IMG/VR virus record: IMGVR_UViG_3300046167_000447
Span: 1 to 64,000 of that record
DNA: 64,000 nt
Reading direction: 5' to 3' (one strand)
Origin: a virus
Shown here: positions 19,853 through 29,900 of the stretch, piece after piece
How the letters are laid out: every line of letters begins with the position of its first letter
Position numbering within the stretch: position 1 is the first letter of the stretch
Program-made: the position numbers and the translations under genes
The notes under the pieces: generated by a model
Database searches by the model: none
What the model saw: the letters and a program-made list of their open reading frames with translations, nothing else
Told to the model about the DNA's origin: nothing

Positions 19853-20584
19853 ATGAAAAATTCAGAAATCAGACCACGTTTAAGTGGAGCTAAGAAAGCA
19901 AATCACGAGTACTTCAACAACGGAGAAAACAGAGTATTGGTTATCGGTGATATCCATGCGCCATTCGACCTTGATGGTTATCTAGACCATTGTAAGGAGA
20001 CTTACGAGCGATACAATTGTAACAAGGTTGTATTCATTGGAGACGTAATCGACAATCACTATTCCTCGTACCACGAGACTGATGCCAACGGCATGGGCGG
20101 TGCAGACGAACTTGAGTTTGCGATTGACAGACTGAAGCCTTACTACGACGCTTTTCCCGAAGCAGTAGTTCTGTGGGGTAACCACGATAGAATTATTATG
20201 CGTAAAGCACAGACTAGCGGTCTACCAAGCCAATGGCTCAAGGACATCAATCAAGTGTTAGGCACACCTAAGTGGGAGTTTGTGATGGACTACTACCTAG
20301 ATGGTGTACGATACACACATGGAGATGGTTCGGGCAAAGCCAAAACGGCTTGTGTTCGTGATATGCAGTCTACGGTAACGGGACACTACCATACAGATTT
20401 CTATGTTAACTACCACGTTGGTGCTAACACCCGTGTGTTTGGCATGGCGGTAGGTTGCGGTATAAACGACAAGTCGTACGCTATGTCTTACGCTAAAGGC
20501 GGTAAGAAGAGTGCTATCGGATGTGGAGTTGTCCTTGGTGGTAGTACAGCTATAGCTGTCCCCATGAGACTAGGAGGTAAATAA
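19853..20584 (+). CDS. Calcineurin-like metallophosphoesterase
   Basis: 243 residues with the full motif set: GDIH (32-35), GDVIDN (63-68), GNHD (109-112), THGDG (155-159) and GHYHTD (177-182), which bind two metal ions. The family cleaves phosphomonoesters or phosphodiesters; phage members vary (nuclease, cyclic nucleotide or RNA end processing), so the substrate is open. Full length for a compact family member. Confidence 0.85.
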   Translation: MKNSEIRPRLSGAKKANHEYFNNGENRVLVIGDIHAPFDLDGYLDHCKETYERYNCNKVVFIGDVIDNHYSSYHETDANGMGGADELEFAIDRLKPYYDAFPEAVVLWGNHDRIIMRKAQTSGLPSQWLKDINQVLGTPKWEFVMDYYLDGVRYTHGDGSGKAKTACVRDMQSTVTGHYHTDFYVNYHVGANTRVFGMAVGCGINDKSYAMSYAKGGKKSAIGCGVVLGGSTAIAVPMRLGGK

Positions 20585-20601
20585 TTTAAAACCAAAGAGA
20601 G

Positions 20602-20835
20602 ATGAGTTGGAACCACAGAATATTAGCACACAAAGACGGAGACGAAATGTATTTCCAAATACACGAAGTTTACTATGATGAGGATGGTAAACCTATAAGC
20701 TATACTACCGATGGCGCAAATGTAGGGTCTGAAAGTTTAGATGGTATTAAACGGGTATTAGATAAAATGAAAGAGTGTGTTAATAAGCCTATTCTTTCAG
20801 CTGATGATTTCCCGAATGAGTACAATGGTGCATAA
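20602..20835 (+). CDS. Small protein of unknown function
   Basis: 77 residues beginning MSWNHRILAHKDGDEMYFQI, a start seen in widespread small phage and bacterial hypotheticals (MSWN-R). The helical end is LDGIKRVLDKMKECVNKPIL. Preceded by the repeated leader (20585-20601). Confidence 0.65.
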   Translation: MSWNHRILAHKDGDEMYFQIHEVYYDEDGKPISYTTDGANVGSESLDGIKRVLDKMKECVNKPILSADDFPNEYNGA

Positions 20836-20839
20836 AAAA

Positions 20840-20856
20840 TTTAAAACCAAAGAGAG
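20840..20856 (+). repeat. Representative of the repeated leader TTTAAAACCAAAGAGAG
   Basis: This 17-mer directly before an ATG also occurs (A or C at position 7) at 8666-8682, 14706-14722, 20585-20601, 20976-20992, 21292-21308 and 21489-21505, with shortened forms before 13919 and 14989. It contains a GAGAG purine run next to the ATG, so it probably acts as a shared ribosome-binding leader. The copy at 21489 also encodes the last residues (FNTKER) of the gene before it. Confidence 0.7.
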
Positions 20857-20964
20857 ATGAAGATAATGAAGCTAATTAGGTTTTTAGGACTGCTTATACT
20901 GATAATGCTTTTACCTGTGTTAATTATATTATCTCCGATAGCTACTTTATATGAACGCAGTTAA
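20857..20964 (+). CDS. Tiny membrane protein
   Basis: 35 residues: MKIMKLIRFLGLLILIMLLP and a second hydrophobic half, ending ATLYERS. A single span with basic N-terminus. The perfect leader copy in front supports it. Confidence 0.5.
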   Translation: MKIMKLIRFLGLLILIMLLPVLIILSPIATLYERS

Positions 20965-20992
20965 TACACCCTAAATTTAAAACCAAAGAGAG

Positions 20993-21253
20993 ATGAAAAT
21001 GGAAAGTGAACAAACAAATTGGAATGACCTTACATTAAAAGAAAGACTTGCTTTTGTAAAGCATAATGAGCAATTGGATTTATACAGTGTTAGTGGTAGT
21101 TGTTTTGCTATTAACGCTTTTGTAAGGTGTAAGAACAACGGAATTATTAGGTACATAAGCGAACAGAATGGTAGAACATTTAAGGATGATGGAAAAATAA
21201 GTGGGTGTGAACCTTCTCCATTTTGCCACTATGAAAATTATGTGATGATATAA
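20993..21253 (+). CDS. Protein of unknown function
   Basis: 86 residues, preceded by the repeated leader (20976-20992). The N-terminus MKMESEQTNWNDLTLKERLA is helical and the C-terminal half beta-rich with four Cys. No family recognised. The 40 nt after it contain an AACGTGTTA-type inverted repeat. Confidence 0.6.
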   Translation: MKMESEQTNWNDLTLKERLAFVKHNEQLDLYSVSGSCFAINAFVRCKNNGIIRYISEQNGRTFKDDGKISGCEPSPFCHYENYVMI

Positions 21254-21308
21254 TTAATAACGTGTTACATTTTAATACATTTTTAACACGATTTAACACC
21301 AAAGAGAG

Positions 21309-21509
21309 ATGAGTGAGAAACAAACACAACCAACAGAACAACCAACAGAACAACAAAACGATAATTTTCTTGTATGGGATAAATTGTTTTCAATATTAGC
21401 TTGGAAATTTATACCAACCAAAAGTGGTGATATGATGATTAACGCTGAGGATGTTTACAATGAATTGAAAGATGAATTTAATTTAACCTTTAACACCAAA
21501 GAGAGATGA
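21309..21509 (+). CDS. Small protein with Gln/Pro/Thr-rich start
   Basis: 66 residues. A low-complexity N-terminus (TQPTEQPTEQQ) is followed by a helical segment. Its final codons are also the leader of the next gene, and the ATGA of the next start overlaps its stop. Confidence 0.6.
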   Translation: MSEKQTQPTEQPTEQQNDNFLVWDKLFSILAWKFIPTKSGDMMINAEDVYNELKDEFNLTFNTKER

Positions 21510-21709
21510 GTAAATGTAATTGCGTTTGCGGAAACTGCAAACAAGACCCAAACAAAACGGGAGTCTACGGAGTAGACACAACAGATGCCTTGCAATCGTG
21601 GCAGACAGAAATCATAAACAAAGAGATTGAAGACCGATATAGGGATAACCAAGACCCATTCGGAGACCATTTTAGTATTAACCCTAATTCAGCAAAAGAA
21701 AATGAGTAA
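21506..21709 (+). CDS. Small cysteine-rich protein
   Basis: 67 residues with an N-terminal C-x-C-x-C-x-x-C cluster (CNCVCGNC, residues 4-11), a possible small zinc or iron-sulfur site, then a hydrophilic tail. Starts in the ATGA overlap and ends 8 nt into the next gene. No family recognised. Confidence 0.6.
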   Translation: MSKCNCVCGNCKQDPNKTGVYGVDTTDALQSWQTEIINKEIEDRYRDNQDPFGDHFSINPNSAKENE

Positions 21710-22043
21710 AGCGTATGCAACAGAAGCTATCCTTATAGAGAAAGGAAAGTTTAAAATCTATCAAGTAACATGGGTAGACACGAAAGGAAAACAAAGAGTG
21801 ACCGATGTAAAAGGTCACAATATGAAATCAGCACTAGACACGGTTCTGAGACAGAGAACTGCCGACAAGGTTAAGTCTGTTCCTTTATTCGTATGGATAG
21901 CAGGATATCTAGTAGTCATGTTAGGATTCACTTGGAGTGTGTTATACGGAGGTGTAAGCATACTTGGAGGAGTTTTAGGCATGGGAGGGCTTATATCTAC
22001 GGGCTTAATGTTTGTAAACAAATACTTTAGATATACAGAATAA
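21702..22043 (+). CDS. Small membrane protein with soluble N-terminal domain
   Basis: 113 residues from the ATG at 21702 (MSKAYATEAILIEKGKFKIY). A beta-rich N-terminal domain (1-65) is followed by two hydrophobic spans (about 66-85 and 88-107) with many glycines. The frame stays open upstream to 21627, but that part is inside another gene. A terminator follows. Confidence 0.65.
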   Translation: MSKAYATEAILIEKGKFKIYQVTWVDTKGKQRVTDVKGHNMKSALDTVLRQRTADKVKSVPLFVWIAGYLVVMLGFTWSVLYGGVSILGGVLGMGGLISTGLMFVNKYFRYTE

Positions 22044-22069
22044 TTCCGTATATTTATCGGTTCAATAGG

Positions 22070-22098
22070 AAGGGTGCTTATGGCATCCTTTCTTTTTC
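22070..22098 (+). terminator. Intrinsic terminator
   Basis: 8-bp stem AAGGGTGC/GCATCCTT (22070-22077 with 22083-22090), loop TTATG, followed by TCTTTTTC. Confidence 0.7.
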
Positions 22099-22123
22099 TA
22101 TAATCACTTTAAAAAACAAAACA

Positions 22124-22243
22124 ATGGATGACTTCCAACTTGAAGGAGACTTCGCAGATTTCGTAGACGAATTAGAGAGCAGCGAAAAGAATGAAAACGC
22201 TTGTAGCATTGACAACCCCGATTGTGAAGGGTGTGGCTCATGA
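22124..22243 (+). CDS. Small acidic cysteine-containing protein
   Basis: 39 residues, acidic (MDDFQLEGDFADFVDELESS) ending with C-x(6)-C-x(2)-C (CSIDNPDCEGCGS), a possible metal-binding tail. The stop overlaps the next start. No family recognised. Confidence 0.5.
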   Translation: MDDFQLEGDFADFVDELESSEKNENACSIDNPDCEGCGS

Positions 22244-22425
22244 TGAGTCCTAAAAGAGAAAAGAAGTACGTAGATGAAATCTTAGAGAAGTGCGCTGTAA
22301 TACACTCCAATTTGGGTATAGACTCAACCGCTGAAGAAAAGCTGTCAGCTAAACTAGAGTGTGAGTCACTTATAAAAGAGATACAAGGGTTTGCTCCCGA
22401 TGTCTACGACAGACTGAAAGATTAA
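22240..22425 (+). CDS. Small helical protein
   Basis: 61 residues from 22240 (or 60 from the adjacent ATG at 22243). Wholly helical, alternating charge (KREKKYVDEILEKCAVIHSN). No family recognised. Confidence 0.6.
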   Translation: MMSPKREKKYVDEILEKCAVIHSNLGIDSTAEEKLSAKLECESLIKEIQGFAPDVYDRLKD

Positions 22426-22440
22426 TTTAATTCAAAAGAG

Positions 22441-22644
22441 ATGCCAAATTATAAAAACAAAGAGACGGGTGAGATAAAAAGATTCGCCTCAGTTAGAACA
22501 AAGTTCAACGCAGACGGAACTAAGACAGACATCTGTCTGACCACGGGTGAAGAGCTCAATAAGAATTGGAACTTCGTTCCTTGGGACGGAGAATACAACG
22601 TCAAGATGAAGAAAGCTAATGGCGATGGAAGAGGGATGCGCTAA
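22441..22644 (+). CDS. Last rightward early gene, small basic protein
   Basis: 67 residues, Lys-rich (MPNYKNKETGEIKRFASVRT). The short leader TTCAAAAGAG resembles a shortened member of the repeated leader family. Followed by a structured region (22660-22706) and the block's final terminator. Confidence 0.6.
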   Translation: MPNYKNKETGEIKRFASVRTKFNADGTKTDICLTTGEELNKNWNFVPWDGEYNVKMKKANGDGRGMR

Positions 22645-22659
22645 CGCATTATAACCCAC

Positions 22660-22706
22660 GCTCTGTGATAGATTTAATCTACGAAGGTTTGCGACCTACA
22701 CAGAGC
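22660..22706 (+). ncRNA. Three-helix junction RNA
   Basis: GCTCTGTG (22660-22667) pairs perfectly with CACAGAGC (22699-22706) and encloses two hairpins: TAGAT/ATCTA (22669-22681) and AGGT/ACCT (22685-22697). Same two-armed layout as 3376-3429. It lies between the last early gene and the terminator, where a 3'-end processing or protective structure would be expected. Confidence 0.5.
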
Positions 22707-22760
22707 CCTAGAGACGATTACAAGTCTATAAATTGTAAAACTCACCCACGGGAATGGGAC

Positions 22761-22795
22761 AATAGGAAGGGGCATTGCGCCCCTCTCTATTTTTT
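22761..22795 (+). terminator. Terminator between convergent early and late blocks
   Basis: AATAG/CTATT outer pairs and AGGGGC/GCCCCT inner stem (22768-22773 with 22779-22784), followed by TTTTTT. The T-run includes the late holin gene's stop on the other strand. Good signal for rightward transcripts; weaker leftward. Confidence 0.8.
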
Positions 22796-23204
22796 ACTTC
22801 TGTTTATTCCAAACACGAACTGCCTTTTCAATACCACGACTACCAATGTAGAATGTGATGAACGCAGTGTACGTTGTTTCGATTAACGGGAGATAGGCTT
22901 TGTTGATAGTAAACGAGCCTATGTTACCATCTGTAAAGATGATTAACAGAATCATAACTGTCCAAAGCATAAAGCCAATAGGTCGTACAGACTTAGCTAA
23001 CCAATTGTCGCTAGACATATCCGCCTCTAGTCTCTTGGTGAGTTCTTTCTCGTACTCGACCTCAGCCTTAGCAATCTCTTCTTCTGTTAACTTGTACTCG
23101 TCTATGAGTTCAGCAAGTTTACCTACACTACCATCTTTGATAGCTGATTGAGCCCCACCAAGGAGGCTCTTTAGCATTAATGTTAATTTATTCATTGTTT
23201 CCAA
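22794..23204 (-). CDS. Holin (3-TM phage holin type)
   Basis: 136 residues from 23204, or 133 from the in-frame ATG at 23195. An amphipathic, charged N-terminal region with coiled-coil character precedes the motif SVRPIGFMLWTVMILLIIF and a second span ETTYTAFITFYIG, a layout shared with phage 3TM holins (the R-P before the first membrane helix is typical). It would form membrane lesions at lysis. Unusually, it is at the far end of the late block, 22 kb from the amidase at 45621. Confidence 0.7.
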   Translation of the reverse strand: METMNKLTLMLKSLLGGAQSAIKDGSVGKLAELIDEYKLTEEEIAKAEVEYEKELTKRLEADMSSDNWLAKSVRPIGFMLWTVMILLIIFTDGNIGSFTINKAYLPLIETTYTAFITFYIGSRGIEKAVRVWNKQK

Positions 23205-26200
23205 ATTTAAGTATATCTGCGATAGCTTGACTCTTAACAGTCTCTACTCCGTATTTTATTCCGAAGTATAGGTACGAGTCTAGCACGAATTGTTTAGCTT
23301 CTTCGGGAGACATATCCTCAGCGATGTGGTGAATCATAATCGCCCTACCTCTATTGCTAGTTTCTGACTTGTCTATCACACGCATCGTGTTGATGTTCTC
23401 CTTACTTACAAGACTCTCCATAATCTCGTTAGAACCTTTGGCTTTTTTGATTATGCTGTCTATCTTAGACATTGCATTAGTTGGGTCACCTTCTATCTCG
23501 GTATTTAGGTAGTCTATCATTTCATCTAGACCAACATCGTTACCCGCCATTATCTCGTTGCCAATCCAACGCTCTATGTCCGTCTCTGCTCTGCTCTCCA
23601 TAGGTTTCTTCCCTTCCTTGAGAATCTTAGACAACTCTTTAGAATGGAGACCCGTTCCCGCCATTATACCTAACAGGACAAGTCTACCTGTTTCAATCAA
23701 AAGCATCTTATCTGCATCTTTCGTTGATATGTATTTCTTTTTCCCCGTTGAGGTTGTGTAGCTAGGTATATTTTCACTAAGAGTCATGTCTGTATTTAAT
23801 TCCATCATAAGCGTCTTGATGTTTGACATAGTGTTGGTTATGTCGTAAGCAACATTACCCGTCACACCAAGCATAGAGAAGAAATTCTTAGAACTAAAGT
23901 CATCACGACCCGCACCTTTGAATATAGGCATTCCATTCATTTTTTCCCATCTTTCGAAACCTTTAGACCAAGTCTCGTCTGCGTATCTCCAATCATCTTG
24001 GTCTTGAGTTAGACCGTACTGAGCCATGTTAGACAGATGCAAGAACCAATGCTCCATAGCAGCCACAGGAACTACAAGTGGATTTAAGTCTAGGTACATA
24101 CCACGCTTAATCATTTGACTTCCAAACTTCTTGTCCCACCAAGACTCTTCTTCTTCGTCATCTGCTCCAAATAGTGCGCTACCTATAGCAGCATACATAG
24201 GGGACAGAATAGCCCACGCTGCTGCTTGGAATGCGTACACCTCGGCAACTGTACCTAATAATGAACGAATAGCCTCACCTTTAGCTTTCTTGTCGCCAAC
24301 AAACACCTTCTGCATATCCAACGCTAGGTTTAATTTTTTGTTAAATAGGAAGTTAGCAAACGGCATAGCGACCATCTTAACCACTTGCATTAACTGACCT
24401 CTCATAATCTCATTGATACGAGACTTGTCTCTTTTGGTGGATATGTTTTGGTCTTTTACAGTCATTTGTTCTGCAAACATAGCAGCGTCCTCATTAGGGG
24501 AATCAGACTCTTTAGCCCAATCTATATCGCTAGGGTCTACTCCTTCTTCGGAAATCAAGTAGTCTGCATAGTAAGCCAACCAAGTAGCAGTAGCTACCAT
24601 CTCGTCAGTTCCCCTTAGGAATGTTGTAGACTTCTCTACACCCTTTTCGATTCTTCCCTTTTCTCCAATCTTAGCTTCCGCGCCAACCATAAGAACCTCT
24701 GTGGTGATGTTTCTGTTCCCGATAGGGAATTTGTTTATCAGTCCCGCGTAAGGTAGACTAGAGTCTATTCCCTTGCCTATAATAGCTCCTCTCAAGTCTC
24801 CCATTACGTTGAAGTAAATCATACGTGCAGCCATGCTCCTAGTCTCAAACAAGGCATTAGCCATTGCAGAGCCTTGCTTCAAGAGCTGTTCTATAGTTGC
24901 GCCAAAGTAAGCTACAACGGTAATATTCATAGCGTACTTAGCAGCCTTTGCGCCATGCTTACCTAAGATTTCATCCGCTTGTTGGTAGTCTGATGCGTTT
25001 ACTAGGTAATTGTATACCTTCTTACGGATAGCCGCACGAATATCCTTATCATCAATAGAATCAACAAACGAGTCATTCTTCTCGCTAGTCATGACAGAAA
25101 TGTAAGCAACATCCTCTGCTGTAGCTGTTTTGATTTCGTTCTCCTTGTAAGTCTTCTCAATAGCAGACAAGAAGTTCAAGTCTATGTATCTCTTTTGAGA
25201 TTTGATAGCATTAGCATCACGTTCGTAAGTCGAACTAGCTTGTGAGTTGGCACGAGTCAAATTATGCTGACCTATGGCTTTGCCTACGTTCTCAACCTTT
25301 TGTATTAAATCATCAACCTCACTTGCTTTAGAGCCAACTGCACGGAACATCATAGGTAGATAATTAGCCTCTTCCTTGAAGTGCATTCCTAAGAAGTTTT
25401 CTGCGTATTCCTTAACCTTAGGCTCTTGAGCAGCGAATTCCATCTCTAGGTATTCAACTGCCTCTACAACTCCCTCTGTTTGCTCTAGTTGCTCTATAAT
25501 CTGTGATAGTGAACGAGAACGTCTACCATCCTTTAAAACGGCTAGTGCTGATTCTATTTCAGCTCTCTGCTTGTCAGAGATTCTAGTGTCCTCTGCTAGT
25601 GCTAACTCGATAGAGTTCTTGATGTAAACTACCCAAGCAGCATCTGTAACGCCTTCGGGCTTCTGTTTAAGCAAAGAGTATAACTGCATCTGTGTTTGAG
25701 CCTTAGAACTCAGCATGCCAAGCTCACCTAGCTTAGTACGGACACGACCAACAAACGCTTCGTGTCTAGCTTCTGCTTGTGCCACATTCTTACGGATGTT
25801 ACCGAATCCAATAGCGTTCATATACTGAGCTACCTTTCCTTGAGAGTATTTCTTGAATATTCTGCGGAAAAAAGTAGGAGTATTTTCCATTAGACTGAAG
25901 TAACCACCACGCAGACCTTTTGTTGCAGGAGACGCTTTCATGTTCAGTTTATTCAACTTAGCATTGCCATCGTTCTTCGCTCTAACAACCGCAGACAGAG
26001 CTTTAAGACCATAAGTCTTTCCGTTTGTTAGGTAGTCGTAAGTAAAGAATTCTAAACGCTTTAATTCGCTGAGTTTCAACTCGTTAAGCCTAGCCTTTAC
26101 GTTGTCTATGTTAGTCTCATAAGGTAGGTCAGGATTCCAACCTAGGATGTCCTGAAAATCACTGTTAGACAGCAATAGACTGAGGTGAGTCTGAACAACA

Positions 26201-26955
26201 GGAAGGATAGCATCATTTATAATGATGGATTTAGTCTGTTCTTCTCCCTCTCTTTTTTCTTCCTCGTAAATCTCGAATGCAGTTTCCATGTCGTCAACAT
26301 TATCCAAGTCTAACCCTAAATCATCAGCAATAGCTTTGAGCTTCTTCTCCATTGGCTTCAGCTCTTTCTCCATCTTCTTACGTAGTAACTCTTGGTAAGC
26401 TGTGTACCAATCTGTTCCTTCTTCGTAAGCCTTGTCCATTGCTAATTCAATCATCCTTTCTTCGGTACGTTGAATCTCTTCGTTTTTCAGTTCATTGAAC
26501 ACCTCGTCAAAGTACATTTTGGCTCTCCTTCCGTTAACCATTTCACCCTCTACTTCGAAGTATGGATTACCCAATACTTTTTCTCCGTCTTCGTTCTTGC
26601 GTACTGATACTGATTTAACAGTAACTTCTAATGATGATAAAGCATCACTAAGTCTCTCTAATGATTCATAGCTTAATACTCCACCATCTAATGATATAAG
26701 ATTATCTACTTGTTTGATATAAGAAGTCAAAGGGCTTTTAGAAGCCTTTGACATATTCTTTATTCTATTCTTTAACTTACTCTGTTGTTTGTTAACCTTA
26801 CGTAATAGATTAGCATGTTCTTCAATCTGTTTAGCATCCATCTGCTTATCTATAATTCTAGCAACAGCATCTACAAACGATGTGAAGACAGCGTACTGAT
26901 GATTAGGGTCAGTCTTCTTTCCAATACTTCTGTGAGCGGCATTCATCAATCTCAA
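23188..26955 (-). CDS. Large internal virion / ejection protein
   Basis: 1255 residues. The charged, helical N-terminal third has coiled-coil stretches, the middle contains hydrophobic segments (NITVVAYFGATIEQLL; VVKMVAMPFANFLF; YAFQAAAWAILSPMYAAIGS), and the C-terminus is helical. The size, amphipathic helices and position next to a still larger protein fit the ejected internal proteins of podoviruses, which line a channel through the envelope. No enzymatic motif seen. It overlaps the holin start by 17 nt and follows the 2126-residue protein by 28 nt. Confidence 0.6.
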   Translation of the reverse strand: MRLMNAAHRSIGKKTDPNHQYAVFTSFVDAVARIIDKQMDAKQIEEHANLLRKVNKQQSKLKNRIKNMSKASKSPLTSYIKQVDNLISLDGGVLSYESLERLSDALSSLEVTVKSVSVRKNEDGEKVLGNPYFEVEGEMVNGRRAKMYFDEVFNELKNEEIQRTEERMIELAMDKAYEEGTDWYTAYQELLRKKMEKELKPMEKKLKAIADDLGLDLDNVDDMETAFEIYEEEKREGEEQTKSIIINDAILPVVQTHLSLLLSNSDFQDILGWNPDLPYETNIDNVKARLNELKLSELKRLEFFTYDYLTNGKTYGLKALSAVVRAKNDGNAKLNKLNMKASPATKGLRGGYFSLMENTPTFFRRIFKKYSQGKVAQYMNAIGFGNIRKNVAQAEARHEAFVGRVRTKLGELGMLSSKAQTQMQLYSLLKQKPEGVTDAAWVVYIKNSIELALAEDTRISDKQRAEIESALAVLKDGRRSRSLSQIIEQLEQTEGVVEAVEYLEMEFAAQEPKVKEYAENFLGMHFKEEANYLPMMFRAVGSKASEVDDLIQKVENVGKAIGQHNLTRANSQASSTYERDANAIKSQKRYIDLNFLSAIEKTYKENEIKTATAEDVAYISVMTSEKNDSFVDSIDDKDIRAAIRKKVYNYLVNASDYQQADEILGKHGAKAAKYAMNITVVAYFGATIEQLLKQGSAMANALFETRSMAARMIYFNVMGDLRGAIIGKGIDSSLPYAGLINKFPIGNRNITTEVLMVGAEAKIGEKGRIEKGVEKSTTFLRGTDEMVATATWLAYYADYLISEEGVDPSDIDWAKESDSPNEDAAMFAEQMTVKDQNISTKRDKSRINEIMRGQLMQVVKMVAMPFANFLFNKKLNLALDMQKVFVGDKKAKGEAIRSLLGTVAEVYAFQAAAWAILSPMYAAIGSALFGADDEEEESWWDKKFGSQMIKRGMYLDLNPLVVPVAAMEHWFLHLSNMAQYGLTQDQDDWRYADETWSKGFERWEKMNGMPIFKGAGRDDFSSKNFFSMLGVTGNVAYDITNTMSNIKTLMMELNTDMTLSENIPSYTTSTGKKKYISTKDADKMLLIETGRLVLLGIMAGTGLHSKELSKILKEGKKPMESRAETDIERWIGNEIMAGNDVGLDEMIDYLNTEIEGDPTNAMSKIDSIIKKAKGSNEIMESLVSKENINTMRVIDKSETSNRGRAIMIHHIAEDMSPEEAKQFVLDSYLYFGIKYGVETVKSQAIADILKFGNNE

Positions 26956-26983
26956 TATTGTTTTTAACTGAGACGCCTTGATG

Positions 26984-29900
26984 TTAATCTTCTTGTCCTT
27001 TTAGGTAATCCGAAATCTCTTTAATCATAGCATCGGTTACTCTCTTCTCTCTCTTGAAGATTTCTTTTGCTCTTTGACGAAGGAACTTAGCCTCTAGTCT
27101 TTCTTCAGCTAACTGCTTCTTGCGAGCCTCACGATAAGCCTCGTTACGCTCTTTGACTCCTTGTCTGTATCCTGCATTGTTACCTATCTTGTAACCTGCT
27201 GCTTTTTGATACAGACTATTTGCATCTTTCTTAGAGTAGCCTCTGTCCACAAGTTCTGCGATTATATCCTTCTTAGAAACATTGTCTCTAATCTGTTGTG
27301 CTACTTCTATGTAGGTCTGAGTCTTCTGCTTTTTTAGGTCGCTCTTCTCTTGCTTTTCTAACGTAGGGGAAGGCTTATATTCAGACTTTACTTGCTTTCC
27401 TTGGAATAGTTCAGCAACAGACAAATCTAAGAAACTTTCTAGAGTTAATCTCTCAAAGAACTCTTTTTTCTCAGCCTTCTTCATTCTCATGCTGTCTTTG
27501 CTGTCTCTAGAGAATATAACCTTGAAGTTGGTTCTGATTAACTGATAAAGACCTTTCATCCAAGACTTGAATGTGTTTTTGGCAGCCTCTTGTATGTTTT
27601 TCCCTTTGTTTCCTATAAGTTGAGCCAACGTATCTTTAGCAGCAGCATCTTCATCTCCGTTTCTTTTTTCTAGATTTTGCTCATACAAGTCTGTTTCTTT
27701 TGCAAGTGCTAGTCCTTTAGCTAATAGGTCTCTACCGAACTTGGAAGCACCCTCAGACAAGAACTTTAACCAAACGTGACCAAATTGACCTACAGCGGAA
27801 TTAACTGTATCGATACTTGGATTTAAGACTATAACTCCGTCTTTTGTAACTGCATACAAAACAACCCCGTCAGGAGATGTTACGACTTCCGCTCCATCTT
27901 GACTAGCTGTTTCTTCAAATGACTCTTGAGTTTTAGCCAAGTGAACGAATGGGAAAGCGTGACGCATTTTAGCAATAATGGTCTGAACTTCGCTAGACTC
28001 TTCGGTCTGAACCGCAGCACCACGGAACACTTTGTCTCCAAAGAATGTACTACCAACAGATGACAACGCTTTGGAATCCTTGGTTTTAGTGCCTGATGTA
28101 GCCATACGAGACAGCTTAACCTCCCATTCAGGGAATATGTCAGCACCATGTCGTGGGTCGCTCAATACCGCTATAAATCTACCTTTTGGGCCGAATCCGT
28201 AGTTTTCATGAGTCGTTTCCAAAACCGCAGGGTTTAGTACATCAACTCCCATAACAGCTACAGCGTGATTAGACTTAACATCTCTCATAGATGGTTCACC
28301 TATAGACTCAGCAACATTATGGAATGTGAATTTTTCTGCATCTCCTTCCTGTTCTCCAAACAACTCCTTAACTATTTCATTAGGCTTTGAGCGAGTTTTG
28401 TATCCACTCTTAGTGTCTGCATGAACACGGAAAAGAATAGAAGTGATATATTCCTTATCTGTAAGCTGTATGAATTTCTCAGACGCTTCTTTATCTACAG
28501 CAGCTCTTGCTCTTTTGTGAGAATCCTCTGCAATTGCGTCCATCAATTGGTCTAGAGTAGTTATATTATTTTTCTCAAAAAACTCTAGTAGACGCTCTTG
28601 AGACTTAATCTGATTAGATTCTAGCTTTGATAAGTCTGATTGTTTTACACTTGGGTCTTTAACGGTTCTAGAACGCTTATCCATCATAGGGAGACCTTGC
28701 TCGAAACGCTCTTTCTTTTCATCTAACCAAGCTTTGTCTGCTTCTACACGTGCTTTAAACGCATTAAATGCCTTTACTCTATTCTCTTTTGGAAAGTTCT
28801 TTATGTATGGAGATATGTATCTAAACACAGCTTCGTTTGAATTCACAGCAGTGTCAGACATTCTCATTATAACCATAGGAACATGACCGTAGGGAATAGG
28901 GTTTGTCTCGTCTGCCCAAATTTTCTCGAAGTATGCTTTATTCGCATTGTAAACATTTAAGGCATCGTTAAGTTGAACCTCTGCGTCATGCTTTGTAACA
29001 CCACACCAAGCTACTCCGTCCTTAAAACTACTACCAAACAAACCTGTAGTTATACCTCCGTTTACACTCATGGGATTACCATTAGCGTCCTTTGCGTTTC
29101 CTGAGCTCAACATATCACTCATAGCAGGAATACTAGGTATGCCGTTAAATGCTGAAGTAGGTTTAGTTAAATCACTAACAGATTTATATCCCAACGCTTT
29201 TAGTATAGCTTTGGTTACTTTGTTAGGATTGGCTTTTATAGGGTCTACTATTACTGAAGCCGTCCCTACAGGTTCTACCCATTCTATTTGAGCAGAAGGC
29301 ATAGAAAGCATCATTTGTGTATACTTCTCTACCTCCGACCTATCGTCTAATATTTTTTGTTTCTTTAAATCAGGGGAGTCTCTGTTATCGTGGTCTTCTT
29401 CGGTAGCTGTAGGTATGTAGTCTCCTGTACTCATGTCAAATACACCAAACTCTTTTCTTTTCTTACCTAGTCTTACTGCCGTATCTCTGTTGTCATATAC
29501 CTCAGATACATCTAAATAGAACATACCGTTCTCAGAGTTGAACCATCCGCCTATAGCTGCGATTGGGTTTTTTAAAGCTCGTTCGATTATTTTTTCTATA
29601 ACTTCAGTCGCAATATTAACTACACCACCAAATCCTACGGACACTTCACCTTTAGCGTCACCAACAGCAACGCCTTTAGTCATGAACTCTCCTGTTATTG
29701 GGTCTATAGTAAACCCTTCGGATTTGTTTTCAATCTCTTTTTGAACTTTTTCTATTGTCTTTTTTCTAGCCTCCTCAGACTGAACTCGTTTAGTATATCC
29801 TTTGCTGTCTGCGATTTTATAAGCCTCTGTGATGGCGTTGGTTAAGAAACTTGAAGCAACATCAGCGTTAGGACTACTTGTGTCTACTGAATCCAAAGCT

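Noticed and set aside
22665-22886. 73-aa + strand frame across the terminator region
   Set aside because: Runs through the three-helix junction and terminator and into the antisense of the holin gene; no leader.
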